Translations under genes and position numbers: made by a program | Shown: positions 7,420 through 13,318 of the stretch, piece by piece | How positions within the stretch are numbered: position 1 is the stretch's first letter | Layout: every line of letters begins with the position of its first letter | Notes under the pieces: generated by a model | What the model was told of the DNA's origin: nothing | What the model saw: only the letters and a program-made list of their open reading frames with translations | The model's database searches: none | Source of the DNA: Pseudomonadota bacterium | GTDB lineage: Bacteria; Pseudomonadota; Gammaproteobacteria; Burkholderiales; Burkholderiaceae_C | Assembly (NCBI GenBank): GCA_018241985.1 | Contig: JAFECV010000010.1 | Location: 1-13,318 of the forward strand | DNA: 13,318 nucleotides | Reading direction: 5' to 3'

Positions 7420-8474
7420 GCGCCGTAGTGCTTCGCGACCCAGTCGCGGTACGCGCCGCTTTGCACGTTGCGCACCCAGGGCTCGTGCGCGAGGTACCAC
7501 TCGACCGTCTTGCGGATGCCGGTGTCGAAGGTCTCGGCCGGACGCCAGCCGAGTTCGCGCTCGATCCTGCGCGCGTCGATTGCGTAGCGGCGGTCGTGGC
7601 CGGGGCGGTCGGTGACGTAGCTGATCTGCTCGGCGTAGGGCCGGCCGTCGGCGCGCGGCCGCAGTTCGTCCAGCAGCGCGCAGATCGTGCGCACGATCGC
7701 TATGTTCGGCTTCTCGTTCCAGCCGCCGACGTTGTAGGTCTCGCCGACCCGGCCGGCTTCGAGCACGCGGCGGATCGCGCTGCAGTGGTCGCCGACGTAC
7801 AGCCAGTCGCGCACCTGCATGCCGTCGCCGTAGACCGGCAGCGGCTTGCCGGCGAGCGCGTTGACGATCATCAGCGGGATCAGCTTCTCGGGGAACTGGT
7901 ACGGGCCGTAGTTGTTCGAGCAGTTCGTCGTCAGCACCGGCAGGCCGTAGGTGTGCGCCCAGGCGCGCACCAGGTGGTCGCTCGCGGCCTTGCTCGCGCT
8001 GTACGGGCTGTTCGGCTCGTAGCGGTTCTGCTCGGTGAACGCCGGGTCGGTGGCGGAGAGCGTGCCGTAGACCTCGTCGGTCGAGACATGCAGGAAGCGG
8101 AACGCAGCCTGCTCCGCCGCCGGCAGCCCGTTCCAGTAGCCGCGCACCGATTCGAGCAAATGGAAGGTGCCGAGCACGTTGGTCTGGATGAACTCGCCGG
8201 GCCCGTGGATCGAGCGGTCCACATGCGATTCGGCGGCGAAATTGACGACGGCGCGCGGCCGGTGCCGGGCGAGCAGCGCATCGACCCGCGCCGCGTCGGC
8301 TATGTCGCCCTGCACGAACACATGGCGCGCATCGCCCGTCAAAGACGCCAGCGTCTCCAGGTTGCCGGCGTAGGTGAGTTTGTCGAGGTTGACGACGGGT
8401 TCTTCCGTTTGCGCGAGCCAGTCGAGGACGAAGTTGGCGCCGATGAAGCCGGCGCCGCCGGTGACGAGGATCAT
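7416..8474 (-). CDS. rfbB: dTDP-glucose 4,6-dehydratase
   Basis: A 352-residue extended SDR that oxidises, dehydrates and re-reduces dTDP-D-glucose to dTDP-4-dehydro-6-deoxy-D-glucose, the second step of dTDP-L-rhamnose synthesis. It starts directly with the NAD-binding motif [15 protein letters not shown] (GGAGFIG 6-12). Family signatures follow: [12 protein letters not shown] (29-40), [13 protein letters not shown] (80-92), the catalytic STDEVYG with Thr132, Asp133 and Glu134, and Tyr158/Lys162 in [11 protein letters not shown]. Length and motifs are those of RmlB/RfbB. It is the first gene of an rfbB-rfbD pair whose coding regions overlap by 4 bp. A 73-bp spacer separates it from the acyl-CoA operon upstream on the same strand. 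That spacer is AT-richer than its surroundings and could hold the promoter. The enzyme is cytoplasmic and normally a homodimer. Confidence 0.97.
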   Translation of the reverse strand: MILVTGGAGFIGANFVLDWLAQTEEPVVNLDKLTYAGNLETLASLTGDARHVFVQGDIADAARVDALLARHRPRAVVNFAAESHVDRSIHGPGEFIQTNVLGTFHLLESVRGYWNGLPAAEQAAFRFLHVSTDEVYGTLSATDPAFTEQNRYEPNSPYSASKAASDHLVRAWAHTYGLPVLTTNCSNNYGPYQFPEKLIPLMIVNALAGKPLPVYGDGMQVRDWLYVGDHCSAIRRVLEAGRVGETYNVGGWNEKPNIAIVRTICALLDELRPRADGRPYAEQISYVTDRPGHDRRYAIDARRIERELGWRPAETFDTGIRKTVEWYLAHEPWVRNVQSGAYRDWVAKHYGA

Positions 8475-8547
8475 GGGATGGTTCGGTGTTCTATGATTTT
8501 GATAGCAGCACGCGAAGAGTTTACCTTCGCTTGCGGCCGATTTGACA
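8475..8547 (-). promoter_or_regulatory. Upstream region of rfbBD with two short dyads (putative)
   Basis: This is the AT-richest stretch of the right half of the window. It contains CTATCAAAATCATAG on the minus strand (8491-8505), an imperfect dyad. A perfect TTTGA-TG-TCAAA dyad (8541-8552) overlaps the stop of the upstream hydratase gene. The first resembles TGCTATCAAAAT-type intergenic sequences that I recall as frequent in Comamonadaceae. A weak -10-like TAAACT is present (minus strand, near 8520) but no good -35. A promoter or operator role is inferred from position only. Confidence 0.35.
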
Positions 8548-9312
8548 TCAAACTTTGCTGAAATCCGGCTTGCGCTTCTCCATGAACGCGGCGAACGCTT
8601 CGCGCGCCGCCGGCCCCTGCAGCAAGCGGCCGAACACCGCGCCCTCTTCGGTCATCTGCTGCAGCACCGCCTGCTGCTGGCCCTGCTTCATCAGCCGCTT
8701 GGTCTCGATCAGCGAGCCGATCGGCTTTTCGGCGAGCTTGCGCGCGCGGCTCTGCGCGTAGGCGTTGACCTCGGTCGGCGGCAGCACGCGGTTCGCCAGG
8801 CCGACTTCGAGCGCGGCCTCGGCCATGAACGGCTCGCCCAGCAGCAGCGCCTCGGCCGCGCGGTGGTAGCCGAGCATCTGCGGCAGGATCAGGCTGGACG
8901 CGGCCTCCGGGCACAGCCCGAGATTGACGAACGGCAGCGCGAACGCGGCGTTGTCACCGGCGTAGACCAGGTCGCAGTGCAGCAGCATCGTCGTGCCGAT
9001 GCCGACCGCCGGGCCGCAGACCGCCGCCAGCAGCGGCTTCGGGAACGTCGCGATCGCGCGCAGGAAGCGGTGCACCGGCGAGTCGGGCCCCTGCGGCGGC
9101 TGGTTCTGGAAGTCGGCGATGTCGTTGCCGGCGCAGAACACGGTTGCGTGCCCCTGCAGCAGTACGACGCGCACCGCCGCCTGGCCCTCGGCCAGCGACA
9201 GCGCGTCGGCCAGCGCGGCGTACATCGCCTGCGTGATCGAGTTCTTCTTCTCCAGGCGGTTGAAAGTGAGGGTGAGCACACCGCCCTCGGTGTGGCTGAG
9301 GATGTCGCTCAT
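8548..9312 (-). CDS. Enoyl-CoA hydratase/isomerase family protein (crotonase fold)
   Basis: A 254-residue crotonase-superfamily protein. The first oxyanion-hole segment is [10 protein letters not shown] (59-68) and the second [20 protein letters not shown] (96-115). Hydratases normally carry two catalytic Glu. Here the first position (usually QPE) is LPF with Phe128, while Glu136 is present in GLCPEAASS. That pattern is like the delta3,delta2-enoyl-CoA isomerases (PECI/Eci2 type), which use a single Glu at this second site. An isomerase or other crotonase activity is therefore more likely than classical hydration. It is the last gene of the acyl-CoA operon. Its ATG overlaps the preceding stop (ATGA 9309-9312), with a strong AAGGAGG at 9323-9329. 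It is cytoplasmic and probably a trimer or hexamer as usual for the fold. The physiological substrate is unknown. Confidence 0.9.
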   Translation of the reverse strand: MSDILSHTEGGVLTLTFNRLEKKNSITQAMYAALADALSLAEGQAAVRVVLLQGHATVFCAGNDIADFQNQPPQGPDSPVHRFLRAIATFPKPLLAAVCGPAVGIGTTMLLHCDLVYAGDNAAFALPFVNLGLCPEAASSLILPQMLGYHRAAEALLLGEPFMAEAALEVGLANRVLPPTEVNAYAQSRARKLAEKPIGSLIETKRLMKQGQQQAVLQQMTEEGAVFGRLLQGPAAREAFAAFMEKRKPDFSKV

Positions 9313-9899
9313 GACTGCAAGGCCTCCTTGACGAAATCGAGCCGGTCCTGGCCCCAGAACATCTGTTTGCCGACGAAGAAGGTCGGCGCGCCGAACACGC
9401 CGCGCTCGATCGCGTCCTGCGTGACGGCCTTCAGCCGCTCCTTCACCTGCGCCTCCTGCGTCCGCGCGAGCAACGCGGCCGGGTCGAACCCGGCGCGCGA
9501 GAGGACGTCGGCGACCGTGGCCGGATCGTTCATGTTCCTGGCGTCGACCCAGATCGAGCCGAACACCGCATCGAGGTACGGCAGAAAGCGCGCCGGCTCG
9601 TGCATCTGCAGCGCGGTCGCGCCACGCTGCAAATTTAGCGTGATGATCGGGAAATGCGGGTTGTTCGCCATCGGCACGCCATAGCGCTTCGCGAAGCGGC
9701 CGAAGTCCCGCGCCACGTAGCGCGCCTTGGCCGCAATGGTCATCGGCGAGTGGTTGCCGGTCGCCTGGAACACGCCGCCGAGCAGCATCGGTTTGTAGTC
9801 GATGGTCGCGCCGGTCTCGCGCGCGAGCTTTGGCAACTGCGTGTAGGCGAGGTACGACGCGGCGCTGCCGACGTCGAAGAAGAACTCCAGGGTTTTCAT
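9309..9899 (-). CDS. 2-hydroxychromene-2-carboxylate isomerase-like protein (kappa-GST/DsbA fold)
   Basis: A 196-residue protein of the HCCA-isomerase/kappa-class GST family within the DsbA superfamily. Residues 4-18 (LEFFFDVGSAASYLA) match the family start FxFDxxSPxSYLA. Ser12 takes the place of the glutathione-activating Ser (Ser11 of the naphthalene-pathway enzyme). The usual Pro after it is Ala here. No CxxC is present, so it is not a disulfide oxidoreductase. The C-terminal cis-Pro segment GVFGAPTFFVGKQMFWGQDRL is intact. Such enzymes use glutathione to isomerise ring-opened aromatic intermediates, and related proteins occur in acyl-CoA operons with unknown roles. The ATG at 9897-9899 is set by AAGGAGA at 9906-9912 and by homology. 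The frame remains open far upstream, but that extension is antisense to neighbouring genes' codon pattern. The 3' end overlaps the hydratase-like start. Confidence 0.88.
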   Translation of the reverse strand: MKTLEFFFDVGSAASYLAYTQLPKLARETGATIDYKPMLLGGVFQATGNHSPMTIAAKARYVARDFGRFAKRYGVPMANNPHFPIITLNLQRGATALQMHEPARFLPYLDAVFGSIWVDARNMNDPATVADVLSRAGFDPAALLARTQEAQVKERLKAVTQDAIERGVFGAPTFFVGKQMFWGQDRLDFVKEALQS

Positions 9900-9905
9900 G
9901 CGCGG

Positions 9906-9912
9906 TCTCCTT
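9906..9912 (-). promoter_or_regulatory. Shine-Dalgarno AAGGAGA of the isomerase-like gene
   Basis: AAGGAGA on the minus strand, about 6-7 nt before the ATG at 9899, inside the 35-bp gap after the SDR gene. It decides the start of the isomerase-like protein against the long in-frame upstream extension. Confidence 0.8.
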
Positions 9913-9934
9913 GGGTCGGCGCCGGTGCGGCAGG

Positions 9935-10663
9935 CTAGAAATGCTCGAGCCAGGGCCGCAGGTCGAGCTCGTGGGTCCAGGCGTCGCGCGGCTGCTGGTG
10001 CAGCATCCAGTAATTCTCTGCGATGTGCTCGGGGTTCAGGATGCCGTCCTGGCTTTTCAGCGCATAGCGCTCGGGGAACTGCTCGCGGATGAACGCGGTG
10101 TCGATCGCGCCATCGACCACCACGTGCGCGACATGGATGCCGCGGCGCCCGAGCTCGCGTGCCAGGCTCTGCGCGAGCGCGCGCAGCGCGTGCTTGGCGC
10201 CGGAGAACGCGGCGAAGTTCGCGCTGCCGCGCAGCGATGCGGTCGCGCCGGTGAAGATCATCGTGCCGCGGCCGCGCGGCACCATGCGCCGGGCGACCTC
10301 GCGCGCGTTCAAAAACGCCGCGAAGCACGCCATCTCCCAGACCTTGAAGTACTTGCGCGCGGTTTCGTCGAGGATGCTGCACGGCACGTTCGCGCCGATG
10401 TTGAACACCAGCACGTCGATCTCGCCGACGGTGGACTCGATCTCCTCGATGAGCGCGATCACGTCGTCTTCCTTGCGCGCGTCGGACGCGTAGCCCATCA
10501 CGCGGCCGCCCTCGGCGCGGATCTGCTCGACCAGCGGTTCCAGCTTGTCCAGGCTGCGGCGCGTGACGCAGACCGCATGCCCGCCGCGCGCGAAGCGCCG
10601 CGCGATCGCGCCGCCGGTCGCGTCGCCGGCGCCGATGATCAATGCCACGGGAGCGCTGGGCAT
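9935..10663 (-). CDS. SDR-family protein lacking the catalytic Tyr
   Basis: A 242-residue single-domain short-chain dehydrogenase/reductase-like protein. The dinucleotide-binding loop GAGDATGGAIA (11-21) is present, as are the core strand VLVFNIGANVP (NNAG replaced by NIGA) and the helix around KHALRALAQSLARELGRRGIHV. In the active site the YxxxK motif reads F-S-G-A-K: Phe153 replaces Tyr and Lys157 remains. The expected Ser about 13 residues earlier falls in GATAS (Ala140/Thr141). The usual catalytic tetrad is therefore not intact. I recall a sub-family of SDRs sharing the FAAFSGAKxALR and HVVxDGAID sequences, which would mean the change is family-wide and not a decay event. It may bind NAD(P)(H) with altered chemistry or act as a binding protein. 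The start has AAGGAGT at 10669-10675, lying over the thioesterase stop; only 3 bp separate the genes. Confidence 0.88.
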   Translation of the reverse strand: MPSAPVALIIGAGDATGGAIARRFARGGHAVCVTRRSLDKLEPLVEQIRAEGGRVMGYASDARKEDDVIALIEEIESTVGEIDVLVFNIGANVPCSILDETARKYFKVWEMACFAAFLNAREVARRMVPRGRGTMIFTGATASLRGSANFAAFSGAKHALRALAQSLARELGRRGIHVAHVVVDGAIDTAFIREQFPERYALKSQDGILNPEHIAENYWMLHQQPRDAWTHELDLRPWLEHF

Positions 10664-10666
10664 GGC

Positions 10667-11479
10667 CTACTCCTTGTAATAGACGAGCTGGTGCGTGGTC
10701 GCGAGCAGTTCGCCCTGCTGGTTCCACAGTTGCGCGGTCTGGTCGAAATAGCCGTTGCGGAACGCCTGCGCCCGTGCCTGCGCGAGCAGGTGGCCGCTGC
10801 CGGTGGCGGCAAGCTGCGCCGCGTCGGCGTGGAAGTACACCGTCATCGTCACCGTGCCGATCGGCACCATGGTCGCGCGCCGGCGCCAGACGCGCGGGAA
10901 GAACACGTCGGCCAGCGCGGTGAGCGAGCAGTGGTCCAGCGGCCGCGGCGGATCGTCGCGCACCCAGAGCCGCGTCAGGCTGTCGCGCTCCTTGCCGTCC
11001 CAGGCCGGAGGGAAGAAGCCGTGCGCGAAGCGCATGTCGTAGCGCCTGAACCATTCGACGCGGCCGCGCAGGTCGGCGCGCTCCAGCGTCTCGGGCGCAG
11101 GCGCGGCGGGCATGGGCTCGTCGTCGGCGCCCCAGGTGCGGCGGCGCGTCGCGGTGATGGCGGTCGCGGTCAGCACCGTCTGCTGCTGCTGCGCGAATTC
11201 GACCGTCCAATGCTGGGTCGAGCGGTTCGTGCGCGCCGGCCGCGCCGCCACCTCGAACGGCCCGTCGGCCAGCGCGGCCGCGAAGTTGACGGTGAGCGCG
11301 ACCGGCTCGCCGAGCAGCTCCGGATGCTGCAGCACGGCATTGAGCGCCTGCGCCGCCGTCACGCCGCCGAACGGCCCGACCATGTTCGCGTAGGCGGCGC
11401 TGGTGTGGCCCTGCCACTGGCCCTCGCCCTGCGGCTCGAACGCAATCGCGGCGTCGAACGGATGGATCGATGAGTTCAT
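10667..11479 (-). CDS. Acyl-CoA thioesterase, double-hotdog (TesB-like, 4HBT_3) family
   Basis: A 270-residue protein with two hotdog-like halves. The N-terminal half carries NMVGPFGGVTAAQALNAVLQ (32-51), where the GPxGG turn opens the central hotdog helix, followed by strands VALTVNFAAAL and RTNRSTQHWTVEFAQ. The C-terminal half runs from about residue 205 (VPIGTVTMTVYFHAD) through GHLLAQARAQAFRNGYFDQT to AQLWNQQGELLATTHQLVYY, the usual end of acyl-CoA thioesterases of this group. The predicted reaction is hydrolysis of an acyl-CoA to free acid and CoA, either to salvage CoA from dead-end intermediates of the pathway or as a true pathway step. It starts 7 bp after the thiolase stop with only a weak ribosome site, so translation is probably coupled. 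The stop (TAG) is 3 bp before the SDR start. Confidence 0.88.
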   Translation of the reverse strand: MNSSIHPFDAAIAFEPQGEGQWQGHTSAAYANMVGPFGGVTAAQALNAVLQHPELLGEPVALTVNFAAALADGPFEVAARPARTNRSTQHWTVEFAQQQQTVLTATAITATRRRTWGADDEPMPAAPAPETLERADLRGRVEWFRRYDMRFAHGFFPPAWDGKERDSLTRLWVRDDPPRPLDHCSLTALADVFFPRVWRRRATMVPIGTVTMTVYFHADAAQLAATGSGHLLAQARAQAFRNGYFDQTAQLWNQQGELLATTHQLVYYKE

Positions 11480-11486
11480 AGGGTGC

Positions 11487-12691
<1,205 letters not shown>

Positions 12692-12695
<4 letters not shown>

Positions 12696-13108
12696 GTCGG
12701 CTCCAGGTTGTCTTGCTCCCTCCCCCGCTGGGGGAGGGTTGGGGTGGGGGCACGCGCCGCCAACCCTTTCAATGTCTCGAGAATCACGGTGCAGACACCG
12801 TCGCGATTGCGCAAGGGCTCGTCGGTCGCGAACCGCAGCACCTCGAAGCCATGGGCGCGGAAGAACCGATCCCGGGCGGCGTCGTACTCAATCTGATCCA
12901 CGTGCTGCGAGCCATCGAGTTCCACGATCAGCTTGGGCTCCAGGCAGACGAAATCGGCCACGTAGGCTCCGAACGGATGCTGCCTTCGGAATTTCACGCC
13001 CAGTTGCTCGCCCCGCAGGCGGGACCACAGGTGCCGCTCCGAGTCGGTCATCTCGCGCCTGAGCGCGCGCGCATGGCGCTGGACTTTGGACTTCGATTGG
13101 TTCTGCAT
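12692..13108 (-). CDS. DUF559 (Vsr-like, PD-(D/E)XK) endonuclease-domain protein
   Basis: A 138-residue protein whose residues about 5-115 form a complete DUF559 domain. The N-terminal helix RHARALRREMTDSERHLWSR is followed by GVKFRRQHPFGAYVADFVC, the strand-turn LIVELDGSQH and the end strand GFEVLRFATDEPLRN. The putative PD-(D/E)XK residues Asp52, Glu63 and Asp65, plus His69, are all present, so the nuclease site looks intact. The core ends near GVCTVILETLKGL. The last ~20 residues (APTPTLPQRGRE, then QDNLEPT) are read out of the flanking repeat and the old operon spacer, and the stop overlaps the thiolase ATG (ATGA). The ATG at 13106-13108 sits just inside the right repeat with no clear Shine-Dalgarno except the G-rich repeat itself. 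No partner methylase is nearby. DUF559 proteins are mostly uncharacterised; a DNA-cleaving or repair-like role is inferred from the fold. Confidence 0.88.
12718..12753. repeat. Left inverted repeat of the DUF559 unit, with hairpin
   Basis: CCCTCCCCC (12718-12726), loop GCT, GGGGGAGGG (12730-12738) forms a perfect 9-bp stem, followed inward by TTGGGGTGGGGGCAC (12739-12753). It is the reverse complement of the right repeat with about 33 of 36 positions identical: one indel, one spacer change and one loop change. On the minus strand it is translated as the PTPTLPQRGRE tail of the DUF559 protein. There is no T-run, so it is not a standard terminator. Confidence 0.92.
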
Positions 13109-13115
13109 AGGCCGT

Positions 13116-13150
13116 GTGCCCCCACCCTACCCTCCCCCAGAGGGGGAGGG
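13116..13150. repeat. Right inverted repeat of the DUF559 unit, with hairpin
   Basis: GTGCCCCCACCCTA (13116-13129) is followed by CCCTCCCCC (13130-13138), loop AGA, GGGGGAGGG (13142-13150). The 9-bp stem is perfect and matches the left repeat's stem exactly; only the loop and the inner spacer differ. The copy lies between the dehydrogenase stop and the DUF559 start, with its G-rich strand just upstream of the DUF559 ATG. Confidence 0.92.
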
Positions 13151-13158
13151 GAAAGAGC

Positions 13159-13318
13159 TCAGTTCCGGAGCGGCTTTCCACTCTCGAGCATCGCCAGAAT
13201 CCGCGCCTGCGTCTTCGGGTGCTGGACCAGTTCGCAGAACGCGCGGCGCTCCAGCGTCATCAGGTATTCCTCGCTGACCGGGGTGTTCGCGTCGACGTCG
13301 CCGCCGGTCACGACGTTC
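13159..13318 (-). CDS. 3-hydroxyacyl-CoA dehydrogenase/enoyl-CoA hydratase, FadN/FadB-like (C-terminal part only)
   Basis: The last 52 codons of a large acyl-CoA enzyme; the 5' part is beyond the window. The tail NVVTGGDVDANTPVSEEYLM, then LERRAFCELVQHPKTQARIL and the end MLESGKPLRN, is characteristic of the FadN-like multifunctional 3-hydroxyacyl-CoA dehydrogenases of betaproteobacteria, with VTGGDVxANTPV and T-GKPLRN at the end. This enzyme would hydrate and oxidise enoyl-CoA or hydroxyacyl-CoA and hand 3-ketoacyl-CoA to the thiolase encoded next. Stop TGA is at 13159-13161. The gap to the thiolase is occupied by the DUF559 unit. The family call rests on a short segment but agrees with the operon context. 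Confidence 0.8.
   Translation of the reverse strand, partial: NVVTGGDVDANTPVSEEYLMTLERRAFCELVQHPKTQARILAMLESGKPLRN

Larger units (their letters stand above)
12718..13150. mobile_element. Putative REP/REPIN-like 433-bp unit carrying a DUF559 gene
   Basis: Two nearly identical inverted 35-36 bp hairpin repeats bound a single nuclease-type gene. The unit sits between two genes of what is otherwise a tightly spaced operon. The spacer between the dehydrogenase stop and the thiolase start is 463 bp; without the unit it would be 30 bp, which is normal for this operon. No transposase and no target-site duplication are visible. The arrangement parallels RAYT genes flanked by inverted REP sequences. 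Mobility and the role of the nuclease are inference. Confidence 0.6.

Noticed and set aside
4981..7428. 815-codon open frame on the + strand over the propeller, MoaD-like and rfbD genes
   Set aside because: All three minus-strand genes have clear family motifs. The + strand frame is low-complexity Arg/Ala/His and shows no family.
7420..7500. 27-residue N-terminal extension of rfbD
   Set aside because: It overlaps the rfbB coding end, is Arg-rich, and precedes the conserved Rossmann start. The ATG at 7419 with the ATGA overlap is the better start.
9900..11417. N-terminal extension giving a ~700-residue fusion with the isomerase-like protein
   Set aside because: The extension is a shadow of the SDR and thioesterase genes. 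A strong AAGGAGA and the family start MKTLEFFFD place the true start at 9899.
9830..11473. Long + strand open frame opposite the isomerase-like, SDR and thioesterase genes
   Set aside because: It shows antisense composition only, and the minus-strand genes are well supported by motifs and ribosome sites.
12718..12738. Rho-independent terminator at the left hairpin
   Set aside because: The stem is perfect, but no T-run follows on either strand and the identical hairpin occurs inverted at 13130-13150, so a repeat end is the better explanation.
12710..13158. Target-site duplication around the DUF559 unit
   Set aside because: The bases flanking the two hairpins (GTCTTGCT and GAAAGAGC) do not match in direct orientation.

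Overview
This is a very GC-rich (close to 70% by eye) bacterial window. Its gene content and style fit a betaproteobacterium of the order Burkholderiales, possibly Comamonadaceae. That placement is inference: it rests on the RND operon type, a degradative acyl-CoA operon with a FadN-like gene, strong strand-wide codon bias, and an intergenic TGCTATCAAAATCATAG-type dyad. The genes are densely packed and many overlap by ATGA or GTGA.

Left part (1-4890, + strand): the 3' end of an outer-membrane efflux channel gene, then a membrane-fusion adaptor and a single large HAE1-type RND permease of the MdtB/MdtC kind. The three are joined by 4-bp overlaps and form one tripartite drug-efflux operon.

Middle (4924-8474, - strand): a six-Asp-box beta-propeller protein lies downstream of a small MoaD/ThiS-like beta-grasp protein ending in Gly-Gly. 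This pair has no obvious function and no visible E1 partner. Upstream of it is an rfbB-rfbD pair (dTDP-rhamnose synthesis) without rfbA or rfbC.

Right part (8548-13318, - strand): an acyl-CoA operon. In transcription order it holds the 3' end of a FadN-like 3-hydroxyacyl-CoA dehydrogenase, a thiolase, a double-hotdog acyl-CoA thioesterase, an SDR lacking the catalytic Tyr, a 2-hydroxychromene-2-carboxylate isomerase-like (kappa-GST/DsbA) protein, and an enoyl-CoA hydratase/isomerase. Together they look like a beta-oxidation-type route for an unidentified, perhaps ring-containing or branched, acyl substrate.

The most striking structure is a compact 433-bp unit (12718-13150) sitting between the dehydrogenase and thiolase genes. 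A DUF559 (Vsr-like, PD-(D/E)XK) nuclease gene is enclosed by two nearly identical inverted 35-36 bp repeats, each containing a perfect 9-bp hairpin. Removing the unit would leave a normal 30-bp operon spacing. It looks like a small REP/REPIN-like element carrying, or travelling with, a nuclease gene, and is the best candidate here for an undescribed mobile system.
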